A DNA stretch of 64,000 bases from positions 653,501 to 717,500 of the forward strand of contig NC_004722.1 in the NCBI RefSeq assembly GCF_000007825.1, in the 5' to 3' direction. Shown here in pieces: positions 25,508 to 34,581 of the stretch. Source of the DNA: Bacillus cereus ATCC 14579 (GTDB lineage Bacteria; Bacillota; Bacilli; Bacillales; Bacillaceae_G). Under the pieces are notes generated by a model. It was not told the DNA's origin. It made no database searches and was given only the letters and a program-made list of their open reading frames with translations. The position numbers were made by a program, and so were the translations under genes. Positions within the stretch are counted from its first letter, which is position 1. Every line of letters starts with the position of its first letter.

Positions 25508-25973
25508 AATTGTTTTTTCTTATATTATAAATGTACTCTATACTGCACTAGCATGTTGGACATTTGTTGAATTTTATAGTGTTATTACAGAGTTAGCAGA
25601 TATAATTAAAAACGACAAATTCCCATTTGAAGTATGGTTTAATGGAGTACCATTCATTTTATTATTTATTGGAGCAATTATAGTTACAATTTTTTATAGA
25701 ATTCAAAAGAAAAAATATAAGAATTTATCTTTTTGGATGTATCCATTATTATTTCCGCTAGAAGATGAACGTGAAAAAGCGATTACGGATAAAGCTTGTC
25801 GAACAACATTTGTATCGTTATGGTTTGTGTTACCTTGTGCAGTTGGATTTTTAACTTTTTCGCCTATTATTAATGAATATCTTCCTGGATACCCATTATA
25901 TATTCTATTTTCTATTTTCTTTATTCAAATGACAGTATTTCACGTATCACTATACAGAAATAAATTAGCTTGA
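25500..25973 (+). CDS. Four-TM membrane protein paired with XRE regulator (DUF2178-like)
   Basis: A 157-residue integral membrane protein with about four helices (residues about 5-30, 48-66, 100-120, 130-150). The cytoplasmic loop PLEDEREKAITDKACRTTF carries the DER-x-x-x-I pattern common in small membrane proteins that partner XRE regulators (DUF2178/DUF3796-like). GGAGGAAGAG lies directly upstream and the start overlaps the regulator gene. The function is unknown; the membrane partner may sense a signal or modulate the regulator. Confidence 0.8.
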   Translation: MNRIVFSYIINVLYTALACWTFVEFYSVITELADIIKNDKFPFEVWFNGVPFILLFIGAIIVTIFYRIQKKKYKNLSFWMYPLLFPLEDEREKAITDKACRTTFVSLWFVLPCAVGFLTFSPIINEYLPGYPLYILFSIFFIQMTVFHVSLYRNKLA

Positions 25974-26016
25974 AAAGAAACCTTCTTGCATCGGCAAGAA
26001 GGTTTCTTTTCAAGCT
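25967..26016. terminator. Long perfect hairpin / bidirectional terminator
   Basis: AGCTTGAAAAGAAACCTTC... forms an uninterrupted 23-base stem (25967-25989 with 25994-26016) around an ATCG loop. The membrane-protein stop codon is inside the left arm. It contains an internal TTTCTTTT that can act as the T-tract. Confidence 0.85.
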
Positions 26017-26090
26017 AATACTTGTACATATAGCGATATTATTTTATCATTTTATATAGAGTAAGATTTTGTAAGGGAAAGGAACTGTGT

Positions 26091-26723
26091 ATGAATAAGC
26101 AAAGAATTTATAGTATAGTAGCAATTCTGCTATTTGTTGTAGGTGGCGTGTTAATTGGAAAGCCATTTTATGATGGATATCAGGCTGAAAAGAAACAGAC
26201 TGAAAATGTGCAGGCTGTTCAAAAGATGGATTATGAAAAGCATGAGACGGAATTTGTAGATGCTTCCAAAATTAATCAACCAGACTTGGCGGAAGTGGCG
26301 AATGCATCATTAGATAAGAAACAAGTAATTGGTCGTATTTCGATTCCAAGTGTTTCAGTAGAACTGCCTGTTTTAAAAGCTTCTACTGAAAAAAACTTAT
26401 TATCAGGTGCAGCGACAGTAAAAGAGAATCAAGTTATGGGAAAAGGAAATTACGCATTAGCAGGACATAACATGTCTAAAAAAGGTGTTTTATTTAGTGA
26501 TATAGCTTCTTTGAAAAAAGGCGATAAAATTTATTTGTATGACAATGAAAATGAATATGAGTATGCGGTTACTGGTGTATCTGAAGTGACTCCTGATAAG
26601 TGGGAAGTTGTAGAGGATCATGGGAAAGATGAGATAACGCTTATTACATGTGTATCTGTAAAGGATAATTCTAAGCGTTATGTTGTTGCTGGTGATTTAG
26701 TAAGAACGAAGGCGAAGAAGTAA
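26091..26723 (+). CDS. srtA: Sortase A
   Basis: A membrane-anchored cysteine transpeptidase that links LPXTG-type proteins to peptidoglycan. The 210 residues comprise an N-terminal membrane anchor (about 6-25), a linker, and the eight-stranded sortase domain. The catalytic residues are visible: His126 in ALAGHNMS, Cys187 in LITCVS, and Arg196 in KRYVVAG, the same numbers as in B. anthracis SrtA as I recall. ATG 26091 is preceded by AAGGAA. It is monocistronic with a perfect terminator and no LPXTG substrate gene adjoins it, as expected of a housekeeping sortase. Confidence 0.95.
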   Translation: MNKQRIYSIVAILLFVVGGVLIGKPFYDGYQAEKKQTENVQAVQKMDYEKHETEFVDASKINQPDLAEVANASLDKKQVIGRISIPSVSVELPVLKASTEKNLLSGAATVKENQVMGKGNYALAGHNMSKKGVLFSDIASLKKGDKIYLYDNENEYEYAVTGVSEVTPDKWEVVEDHGKDEITLITCVSVKDNSKRYVVAGDLVRTKAKK

Positions 26724-26763
26724 AAAAGAAGGTGAACTCTTTAAAGAGTTCACCTTCTTTTTT
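26722..26763. terminator. Terminator of srtA
   Basis: A perfect palindrome, AAAAAAGAAGGTGAACTCTT with its complement, with A- and T-runs outside. Confidence 0.95.
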
Positions 26764-26863
26764 ACTAATGTTGAGAAATAATAGAATATTTCGGTTTTGT
26801 ATTTAAATATTATTCTATTTATGTATAATAAAGTTAGGATTCTATATTTTGGGAGGAACAAGA

Positions 26864-27985
26864 GTGAGACAACAGGTGAAGAAACTTCTTTTAACAACGA
26901 GTATAGCGTTATTGGTAGCTCCGATTTCAGCTTATGCACATCCAGGGCGTACAGATGCTAATGGCGGACATACGTGTCGTACAAATTGTGAGAAATGGGG
27001 ATTACAGTACGGGGAATATCATTATCACAATAAACCAGCTTCTAGTAGTGGCGCAACGAGCCCAGCTCCTAGCCAGAATAATAATAGTGCTGTAGAAGCT
27101 GAGAGACAAGCAGAAGCACAGCGCAATACCGAGGCGGAAAAACAACGTGCTGCAGAAGTGCAACGCAACGCTGAGGCGGAAAAACAACGTAATGCAGAAG
27201 CACAGCGTAAAGCTGAAGAAGAGAGACAACGTGTAGCCGAGGAACAAAGAAAAGCTGAAGAGGCACGTAAGCAAGAGGAAGCGCAGCGCCAAGCTGATAT
27301 GGAAAAAGGTCAACTTGAAGGTCAAAAGAATGGAGAAACTGATTTTAAAGCAGGAAAAAATGATGCAGAAGTGCATGTAGCTGGAAAATCTGATGCATAT
27401 AAACAAGCGTTTAAAGCGACTTATGCAGCCGTATGGTCTTTAGAAGAGCAGAAGAAAACGCATTTTGAAAAAGGAAAAGAACAAGGTTTAGCACAAGAGA
27501 CGATGGACGATAGTCAAGTTGCTCCAGAGTTTAAGGTAAACTTTGCAGACGGATTCAAAGTAGGGAATAAAGAAAGAACAGAAAAAATTGAAAAAGAGCA
27601 AGCTGAGTTAGGGGAAAAGACAGGGAAAGAACTAGCTGAAAAGAATCCTGGAAATAGAGAGAAAGAAGTATACGTGAAGGCATATGAAACAGCGTATGAA
27701 AAAGGCTATAAGTCTACAAAAAAGGTAGTAGAAAAGGCTGGCTATAAGTATGCATTTGAAAACTATGATTTAAAAGTTCCTGCTAAGTATGAAAGAAATG
27801 AATTGTTAAAGAAATGGTTTACTGAAGGATTTAAATCGAATAAAAAAGCAGCGGAAATTCGAGAAGAAGGGTATAAAAAGGGAGACAGCTGGTTCTCATT
27901 CTTCTATAAGAGTTTCGTACCAAGTGAATATAAAGAACATAAAGAGCTGTACGAACAAGCAATTGAAAAAGGTAAAACAGCATAA
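26864..27985 (+). CDS. Secreted YHYH-domain protein with charged coiled-coil repeats
   Basis: A 373-residue exported protein. Signal peptide about 1-26 (cleavage near AYA-HP). The mature N-terminus has the YHYH motif region HPGRTDANGGHTCRTNCEKWG then YGEYHYHNKP, a cysteine/histidine-rich module that may bind metal. Residues about 75-145 are AEAQR/AEEQRKAEE-type tandem repeats forming a helix, followed by a KGQ/EKGK-rich helical region to the end. GTG 26864 follows GGGAGGA; the TTG upstream overlaps that site. It lies next to sortase A but has no LPXTG signal or membrane anchor. Function unknown. Confidence 0.8.
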   Translation: MRQQVKKLLLTTSIALLVAPISAYAHPGRTDANGGHTCRTNCEKWGLQYGEYHYHNKPASSSGATSPAPSQNNNSAVEAERQAEAQRNTEAEKQRAAEVQRNAEAEKQRNAEAQRKAEEERQRVAEEQRKAEEARKQEEAQRQADMEKGQLEGQKNGETDFKAGKNDAEVHVAGKSDAYKQAFKATYAAVWSLEEQKKTHFEKGKEQGLAQETMDDSQVAPEFKVNFADGFKVGNKERTEKIEKEQAELGEKTGKELAEKNPGNREKEVYVKAYETAYEKGYKSTKKVVEKAGYKYAFENYDLKVPAKYERNELLKKWFTEGFKSNKKAAEIREEGYKKGDSWFSFFYKSFVPSEYKEHKELYEQAIEKGKTA

Positions 27986-28017
27986 AAAAAGATGAGGAGA
28001 AATTCCTCATCTTTTTT
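27984..28017. terminator. Bidirectional terminator between the YHYH gene and the peptide transporter
   Basis: AAAAAAAGATGAGGA/TTCCTCATCTTTTTT around GAAA, serving both convergent genes. Confidence 0.94.
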
Positions 28018-29401
28018 AATCCATCCATTTCACTAATTTCTTAGAAATTAATAATAAAACACAACCTAGTACAATTGCCACAGCGCCAATAACTGTGAAT
28101 ACTTCAGCGTATCCAAGTGAAGTTGTGAAGCTTGCAAGTTGTCCGCCTAAAATGTTGGCGATACCTGAACTTGCTAGCCATACACCCATTAGTAAAGATG
28201 CTAATTTTACCGGAGCAAGCGCACTAACCATTGATAGTCCGACAGGTGATAAGAATAGCTCACCTAACGTATGGAAAAGATACGTAAAGACGATAAACAG
28301 TAAGTTTGCTTTTTCTGTAATGTTATGTTCATCACTACCTGTTTTTAATGTAGCGATAACGAGAATGATATAACCAATACCGAGCAAAATCATACCAAGT
28401 CCCATTTTAGTTGGGATTTTTAAATCACCCTGCTTGCGAGTTGCAAGTTTTGCCCATAATGCAGAAATGACTGGAGCAAGTAAAATAATAAATAATGGAT
28501 TGACCGATTGGAACCAAGATGTTGGAACTTCCCATCCGAACACAGAGCGGTCTACAAATTTGTTTGTATATAATGTTAATGAGCTACCAGCTTGTTCAAA
28601 GCCAGCCCAGAAGAAGACAACGAAGCATGTTAAAATGACGATAACTGCGGTACGTTGTTTTTCTTTTTTTGTTAATGGTGTATCTCCTACTGATGGTTGT
28701 CCAGCAGCTGTTTGTAAATCGCGAGTTGGTTTTTTACCGATATTACCAAGGAAGCGATTTGATAGTGTTGTAAATAAAATTTGTCCAATGATCATTCCGA
28801 TTGAAGCGGCTAAGAAACCGTAACGGAATCCGTAATGTACAACGCCATCAACTGTTGTTTTGAATAAATTTTCTGATAAAAATCCGCAAACGAGTGGAGC
28901 TAAAAATGAACCGACGTTAATACCCATATAGAAAATGGTAAATGCACTATCACGTTTTGGATCGTTCTCTTCGTATAATTCTCCAACCAGTGTAGAGATG
29001 TTCGGTTTGAAGAATCCGTTACCGATAATAATAAGCGCTAATCCGAGGTATAGGCCTAATTGGTTTTGCAAGGCAAATAGTGTAAGGTTACCGATTGCCA
29101 TTGTTATACCACCAATTGTGATTGCTTTTCGTCTACCTAGAAAACGGTCTGTTAAGTATCCACCAATCATTGGTGTGAAATAACAGGCTCCAGTATAAAA
29201 TCCGTAAATAGAGAGTGCCCATGCGGGACTAAACCCAAGACCACCGCTTACTAAAGCTGTCGTTAAATATAATGTTAATAATCCTCGTAATCCATAGTAA
29301 CTAAATCTTTCCCACATTTCTGTAAAGAAGAGTAAGTATAAACCTGGAGGATGTTTCTTTTTTCTTTGTTGTTCTCTTTCTAGTTGTATCGCTGATTCCA
29401 T
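28016..29401 (-). CDS. Proton-dependent oligopeptide transporter (POT/PTR2 family, DtpT-like)
   Basis: A 461-residue proton-coupled symporter of di- and tripeptides. Diagnostic are the first-helix motif FFTEMWERFSYYGLRG (the ExxER-type proton/peptide site, near residue 30), the PTR2 signature FTIFYMGINVGSFLAPLVCG near residue 145, and LSPVGLSMVSALAPVK in the C-terminal half. About 14 hydrophobic segments. ATG 29401 follows CAGGAGGAA; the upstream TTG (29422) overlaps that site. It is divergent from brnQ, with which it shares a 250-base regulatory gap holding a weak CodY-like motif. Confidence 0.93.
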   Translation of the reverse strand: MESAIQLEREQQRKKKHPPGLYLLFFTEMWERFSYYGLRGLLTLYLTTALVSGGLGFSPAWALSIYGFYTGACYFTPMIGGYLTDRFLGRRKAITIGGITMAIGNLTLFALQNQLGLYLGLALIIIGNGFFKPNISTLVGELYEENDPKRDSAFTIFYMGINVGSFLAPLVCGFLSENLFKTTVDGVVHYGFRYGFLAASIGMIIGQILFTTLSNRFLGNIGKKPTRDLQTAAGQPSVGDTPLTKKEKQRTAVIVILTCFVVFFWAGFEQAGSSLTLYTNKFVDRSVFGWEVPTSWFQSVNPLFIILLAPVISALWAKLATRKQGDLKIPTKMGLGMILLGIGYIILVIATLKTGSDEHNITEKANLLFIVFTYLFHTLGELFLSPVGLSMVSALAPVKLASLLMGVWLASSGIANILGGQLASFTTSLGYAEVFTVIGAVAIVLGCVLLLISKKLVKWMD

Positions 29402-29653
29402 GTTATTTTCCTCCTGACACAAACAAAAACAAAGTTAATAATTTTGTACATTTAATATTTTACTTTATTAACTATTATAAGTCAATAAAGGTTGATTTTT
29501 CAGAAGAAATTGGAAAAGAGGAATAGCTATAGAATGGGTGTTTCTTTTGTGATAGACTATGGACTATGTTTTCTTTGTAAGGAAGCGGGTTATTGTACTT
29601 TTTTATATGTGAAATTGATTTCATAAAAGATGAAATTAAAGAAGGAGAAAGAA

Positions 29654-30955
29654 ATGAAATTGTTACAGAAAAAAGAAATTTTACTTATTAGCCTTATGTT
29701 ATTCTCTATGTTCTTTGGAGCAGGGAATCTGATATTTCCACCTTTCCTTGGGTATGAAGCAGGAGAACATGTTTGGATTTCATTAGTAGGGTTTATTATA
29801 TCAGCAACAGGTCTTCCTATATTAGGTGTTATCTCTATTGCAAAAGCAGGAAGTTTTCAAACGTTAGCGGGTAGGGTTCATTCTTCATTTGCAATTATTT
29901 TTCCATGTATCGTGTATGTATTTATTGGACCTGGGCTTGGTATACCCCGTGCGGGAAGTTTAGCTTTTGAAATGGGGCCAGGTCAGTTATTCCCTGAAGC
30001 AGGAAACGGATTATTATTGTTTTACACAGTTATTTTCTTTAGTATTGTTTACTGGTTAAGTTTATCCCCATCTAAATTAATGGGGTTGTTTGGAAAAGTC
30101 TTGACGCCGTTATTATTATGTATGATTGCACTCATTTTTATAAAGAGTATGTTTACAACAGTAGGAGATATGAAAGAACCAATAGGGAACTATGGCCAAG
30201 CTCCTATGTTTCAAGGGTTTTTAGATGGATATTTAACAATGGATGCGTTAGCTGCTTTAATCTTTGGAATTGTTATTGCAAATGCATTACGTGCAAAGGG
30301 TATTGAAGATGATAAAGGTTTAGCGAAATATATGAGTATTGCTGGAATTGGGGCAGGACTATTATTATCTATTATTTATGTCATCCTTGGATATGTGGGG
30401 GCAATTAGTGGCTCATTAGGAACATTTGATAACGGTGCGAAAGTGTTAGCACAAGTTATGATTACATTATTTGGACAGGGCGGAGTCGTTTTATTAGGTC
30501 TTATTTTTACTATCGCGTGTTTATGTGTTTCAATTGGACTTGTTACGTCTTGTAGTCAATTTTTTGCGAGTGCATTTCCGAAAGTATCTTATAAATTGTG
30601 GGCATTTATAGTAAGCGTTGTTAGTATGATTTTAGCTAATTTAGGGTTAACGCAAATTTTAAAAGTATCAGTACCAATTCTTGGATTTATTTATCCAATT
30701 GCGTTAACGCTTATTATTCTAGGGTTATTCCATCAGTATATTGGAAAGTATGCATACGTATATGCAGTAACTGTTTTGGTTGTAGCGATATTTAGTGCAA
30801 TTGACATTTTAAATAAAAATGTAATGATGAATCAGTGGACGTCAGCATTAAAATACATCCCGTTTTATACAGAAGGTGTTGGGTGGATTGTTCCAGCTAT
30901 TGTAGGCATGTGTCTTGGTTTTATCGTTAGCATTTTTCTAAATAAGAATAAATGA
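29654..30955 (+). CDS. brnQ: Branched-chain amino acid carrier BrnQ
   Basis: A 433-residue cation-coupled transporter for leucine, isoleucine and valine (LIVCS family). Seen: FGAGNLIFPPFLGYEAGEH near residue 18, GPGLGIPRAGSLAFEM near residue 90, and SCSQFFAS near residue 300, with about 12 helices. ATG 29654 lies seven bases after AAGGAG; the upstream ATG 29630 would put that site inside the coding region. Monocistronic with a terminator; a nutrient-starvation regulator such as CodY is likely but unproven. The gap 29402-29653 holds no gene. Confidence 0.93.
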   Translation: MKLLQKKEILLISLMLFSMFFGAGNLIFPPFLGYEAGEHVWISLVGFIISATGLPILGVISIAKAGSFQTLAGRVHSSFAIIFPCIVYVFIGPGLGIPRAGSLAFEMGPGQLFPEAGNGLLLFYTVIFFSIVYWLSLSPSKLMGLFGKVLTPLLLCMIALIFIKSMFTTVGDMKEPIGNYGQAPMFQGFLDGYLTMDALAALIFGIVIANALRAKGIEDDKGLAKYMSIAGIGAGLLLSIIYVILGYVGAISGSLGTFDNGAKVLAQVMITLFGQGGVVLLGLIFTIACLCVSIGLVTSCSQFFASAFPKVSYKLWAFIVSVVSMILANLGLTQILKVSVPILGFIYPIALTLIILGLFHQYIGKYAYVYAVTVLVVAIFSAIDILNKNVMMNQWTSALKYIPFYTEGVGWIVPAIVGMCLGFIVSIFLNKNK

Positions 30956-30957
30956 GT

Positions 30958-31000
30958 AAAAAGGTGTTTTCCTATTTTGGGAAGACACCTTTCTTTTTTT
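30958..31000 (+). terminator. Terminator of brnQ
   Basis: AAAGGTGTTTTCC/GGGAAGACACCTTT stem followed by seven T. Confidence 0.9.
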
Positions 31001-31095
31001 GGAAAAATACTATTGAAAATGAATAGACTAAGAGTATGATAAAGATAATTGGTAATATATAGGTTCAATGAGAGTTACGAATAAGGGGGGAGCGT

Positions 31096-32817
31096 ATGAA
31101 GAAGGATTTGGATAAGAAAATAGAAGCACTCGAAACGGCAATTGAAACAATTCAAGAAGCACTTGCTGAATTAAAAGTAAAGCAGAGGGAAATAGAAGTA
31201 GAAAACGCTCAGCAACATGTTAGTAAGAACAAGAAAGAATATATTGAAACGGTAATGGAGGAAAAGCCAAAAGAAGAAATAGTTAAGATAAAAGAGCCTT
31301 TGCAAGAACCTGAGTTAAAACAAGTAGATATATCGGCTTTTAAACCAGAGCCATTTAATATTATTAAGTTTTGTCAGACGTGGTTACCGCGTGTATTTGT
31401 CGGTATTATGTTGCTTGGAGTGATCTGGTTATTTAAAGCAGGGGTAGATGCTGGTTTATTAACACCAGCGATACGAATTGTGTTTGGTATCGCATTATCT
31501 ATCGGGTTGTATTATATAGGAGATATTCAAATTAAAAGAGAGCGGCAAGCGTTAGGATTAGTATTAGCTGGAGGAAGTATTACCGGGATTGTTCTAACGA
31601 CGTTTGCAGCACATTATTTATATGGATTTATTCCGGCAAGTGTCGCGTTTCTCTGTAATATTGCATGGGTTATTTTAGGGATTTATTTAGCGAAAAGATA
31701 TCAATCGGAATATCTCACTATTTTCGTAGCGGTCGGTGCGTTCTTCGTACCATTCTTGTTAAATAGTACGACTCCTAATCCTTATATTTTCTTTGGATAT
31801 GAGACAGTATTAACACTTAGTTTATTATGGTATGCGTTGAAAAATCGTTATAAATACTTATATATGATTTCTTACGCTGTTGCTGCCATTGTCCTTTTCG
31901 TTTTCTTTGCTGTTATGTCAATGTTAGTAGAGAACTTGCAAATACAGTTAACGATTGTATATGGTTTGATTCATTTACTATTATTTTGGCATATGTTTAC
32001 GGAGAGAAGTTTTATACTAGAACCACGTTTGGCGATATTTAGTGCGAATGCAGTGTTCTTTATACTAGCTATTTCAAAAATACCTGATTTTACAACATGG
32101 GGATTAATTATTAGTGCACTCGTGCATGCCGCTATGTTCGTATGTGAATATAGGAAAAATAGACATTCTACATTTACAAATCTCTTATTTGGTTTCGCAA
32201 TGGGAGCATTTAGTTTAGCAATTTTATATGAGTATAGTTTAGTGAATGCAGCGATTGTACTATTGTTACAAGGTTTCCTCGGCATGGTCACTTCTATTAA
32301 AGTAAAACAACAGATAAAATTGTATGTTAGTGCGACGGTTTACGCAATTGGAATGATACAGACTATTTTTAGCCCGTTTGATCAATTTATTTCGGCAGGC
32401 TTTGTTGCTCATCTTATTTTAATAGGAACGTTCTATTATTGCATGAGAGAAGCGAAAGAAGTATTAGCGAGCTTCGGCAAATATATGTATTCTATAGTGC
32501 TCTATTGGTTTATGATAATTGTATTTATTACAATTACGAGAATCGGTGAAGTTTTATCTGCAGATGGAAGCGTAATTAGTGTATCAGTATCGTTATTATG
32601 GATGGTATATGCATTATTTGCGGTTTGGTTTGGAAGAAATAGAAATATGGATGAAATATTATATGCTGGTTTAGTCGTTTTAGTCGTAACGGTAGGGAAG
32701 TTATTCTTACTTGACTTACCAGAGGTATCGATGATGATTAGGGCAGTGTTATTCCTAATCGTCGGTAGTATAGGTATCGTTATTTCAAGAATGTTTTTCT
32801 CGAAGGAAGAGAAGTGA
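31096..32817 (+). CDS. DUF2339 multi-pass membrane protein
   Basis: A 573-residue protein with an N-terminal coiled coil (about 1-50, LETAIETIQEALAELKVKQRE), a charged linker and then a very hydrophobic region from about residue 95 with roughly 14-16 helices. The first helix region WLPRVFVGIMLLGVIWLFKAGVDAGLLTP and the repeated helix pattern are characteristic of DUF2339. No catalytic motif is visible and no function is known for the family. ATG 31096 follows AAGGGGGG. Monocistronic. Confidence 0.85.
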   Translation: MKKDLDKKIEALETAIETIQEALAELKVKQREIEVENAQQHVSKNKKEYIETVMEEKPKEEIVKIKEPLQEPELKQVDISAFKPEPFNIIKFCQTWLPRVFVGIMLLGVIWLFKAGVDAGLLTPAIRIVFGIALSIGLYYIGDIQIKRERQALGLVLAGGSITGIVLTTFAAHYLYGFIPASVAFLCNIAWVILGIYLAKRYQSEYLTIFVAVGAFFVPFLLNSTTPNPYIFFGYETVLTLSLLWYALKNRYKYLYMISYAVAAIVLFVFFAVMSMLVENLQIQLTIVYGLIHLLLFWHMFTERSFILEPRLAIFSANAVFFILAISKIPDFTTWGLIISALVHAAMFVCEYRKNRHSTFTNLLFGFAMGAFSLAILYEYSLVNAAIVLLLQGFLGMVTSIKVKQQIKLYVSATVYAIGMIQTIFSPFDQFISAGFVAHLILIGTFYYCMREAKEVLASFGKYMYSIVLYWFMIIVFITITRIGEVLSADGSVISVSVSLLWMVYALFAVWFGRNRNMDEILYAGLVVLVVTVGKLFLLDLPEVSMMIRAVLFLIVGSIGIVISRMFFSKEEK

Positions 32818-32821
32818 GAAG

Positions 32822-32851
32822 AAGGCAATCCATGTATGGATTGCCTTTTTT
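32822..32851. terminator. Bidirectional terminator after the DUF2339 gene
   Basis: AAGGCAATCCAT/ATGGATTGCCTT with T-rich flank, one base before the stop codon of the convergent gene. Confidence 0.92.
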
Positions 32852-32852
32852 A

Positions 32853-34400
32853 TTATTTCTTATTAATCGTTACAGTTTCATTATATTTCGTTGTTGTATT
32901 TTGGCGTAGACGAAGCGTTGCTTGTCCAGTTGTATTTGAATCAATCTGTACATTTACAACTTTCTCAGCAGAGCCTAAGCTGTTTGTTGTGAAAGAAAAT
33001 GCACTACTATATCCGAAAGTAGATGGCCAAGTGCCGTTTGCATTTTGTACTTTAGCCACTTGTGTTCCACCAGTAGTGAAGATACCTAAAGAATAGTTGT
33101 TATACGTTGTATTAGGTAGTAAGTTATTTACTTGAATCTTCATTTGGAAAATTTCATTGTTTGGTAGAATGCTAGGGTGTGTAACGACGTAGTCGCTTGT
33201 TGTTACCGCACCGTTATAACCGTATGAACCTGGTTTAAAAGTATTTGTATTAAACCATTGATAACCTGCATTTGGTGCACTCCAAGGTTCAGGTTGTGGT
33301 TCTGTTGATAAGCTTGGCTGTTCAAATGTTTGTAGAGCTGTAGGTGAATCAAGTTGTAAACCATTTACTTGATCTAAACTTGTAAATGTCTCTTTATTTG
33401 ATAACCAATTTACGATGTTTTCTAATAAAATCGCATCGTTTTCTTCTTTATAACCATCGTAAGTTTTCTTTGTTTGGCCAGAATCTTCACGAACGTATTT
33501 TGGCGTAGCATCTTCAACAGGAGAAGAGTCACCAATAAAGGCAGCTTTTCCAAGTCCTACTTTTGCGATAGCAGCATATGGGCCTTCTGCAATACCACCG
33601 CCATTATAAACGCCACTATCAACAGCGTTATTCCATTTTGATGGATTTTCTGGAAGGTAAACAAGTCCTTTTGCTAGTTTTGGGTTTGTAATTGCTAGAG
33701 TAGAACCAGCATGCATTGCTACAGACGAAACACCTTTTGTAATTCCGAAAGATTGTTCAGGCGATACAATTGTTTTCGCTGAAACATCACCAAGTGCATT
33801 GTAGCGGAAGCGAATACCGAAGTTGTCAGAGAGCCAATCAGAGCTTTCTACTCCTTGCATAGCTTGTGAATTAGCTTCTTCATTAGACATTCCTTTTGCT
33901 GGATTATCCCAAGCACCGCGTCTATATCCATTAAATACTTCAGAAGAGTCCCAGCGATTTTTATTACGATCTGCATTGTAATGATCAGCAATAAAGAAGA
34001 TACTACCACCATTTTTTACATATTGTAACATAGCGTCCTGCTCAGATTTTTTGTAAGGAATATTAGCTTCTGGAACGATAAATACATTGTAATCTTTTAA
34101 GTCTTCGTACGTAATAGGTGTTGATTTACGAAGTTCCTTTACGTGATATCCGTTTTTTGCAATGCCGTTTCCGAAGTCAGAAAAGCCGCCGTCAATAACC
34201 CAGTCAGCTGTCCCAGCAGTTTGACCGTGTGTATTATCGAATAATACTTTCTTCCCATTGTTTTGATTTACAACTTTTGCAGCAATTTCAGGAGCTGGGT
34301 CTACAGAGCTTTCGGCATAAGTAGACGATATGAACGAGGTCCCTATACTTAGTGTAATTGCTGTTGCTAAAGAAAATGTAATCCATTTTTTATTCTTCAT
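32853..34400 (-). CDS. Secreted protein with ThuA/GATase-like (DUF4350-type) domain
   Basis: A 515-residue exported protein. Signal peptide about 1-29 (ending TYA-ES). Residues about 45-330 look like a Rossmann-type class I amidotransferase-like fold: KKVLFDNTHGQTAGTADW, LKDYNVFIVPEANIPY, ILQ-like MLQYVKNGGSIFFIADHYN, and GKAAFIGDSSPVED. The last 130 residues (from about YQWFNTNTF) are beta-rich and resemble a C-terminal carbohydrate- or wall-binding module. I cannot name an activity; a DNA- or nucleotide-related exoenzyme and a glycan enzyme are both possible. AGGGGGA supports ATG 34400. Confidence 0.75.
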   Translation of the reverse strand: MKNKKWITFSLATAITLSIGTSFISSTYAESSVDPAPEIAAKVVNQNNGKKVLFDNTHGQTAGTADWVIDGGFSDFGNGIAKNGYHVKELRKSTPITYEDLKDYNVFIVPEANIPYKKSEQDAMLQYVKNGGSIFFIADHYNADRNKNRWDSSEVFNGYRRGAWDNPAKGMSNEEANSQAMQGVESSDWLSDNFGIRFRYNALGDVSAKTIVSPEQSFGITKGVSSVAMHAGSTLAITNPKLAKGLVYLPENPSKWNNAVDSGVYNGGGIAEGPYAAIAKVGLGKAAFIGDSSPVEDATPKYVREDSGQTKKTYDGYKEENDAILLENIVNWLSNKETFTSLDQVNGLQLDSPTALQTFEQPSLSTEPQPEPWSAPNAGYQWFNTNTFKPGSYGYNGAVTTSDYVVTHPSILPNNEIFQMKIQVNNLLPNTTYNNYSLGIFTTGGTQVAKVQNANGTWPSTFGYSSAFSFTTNSLGSAEKVVNVQIDSNTTGQATLRLRQNTTTKYNETVTINKK

Positions 34401-34542
34401 AGAAGAATCCCCCTAATAATAAATATATGTGCTTTAATAATGTAATTTATTTTTCTGTAAAAATAAAGACGGAAAACATAAAAAATATTAAAAAATTGTA
34501 AAAATACCGTGAATTTTGTTGAGAAATATTTATATAGATATA

Positions 34543-34580
34543 AAAACATCCCTTCCAAGTAATAAGGAAGGGATGTTTTG
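34543..34580 (-). terminator. Terminator of the amino acid permease gene (34582-35973)
   Basis: AACATCCCTTCC/GGAAGGGATGTT with a 9-base loop and T-run on the minus strand. Confidence 0.92.
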
Positions 34581-34581
34581 C

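Noticed and set aside
27069..27406. Minus-strand open frames inside the YHYH gene
   Set aside because: They are antisense shadows of the AEAQR repeats, without start signals.
26864..27985. Sortase substrate next to srtA
   Set aside because: No LPXTG-type motif, hydrophobic tail or positive C-terminus is present.
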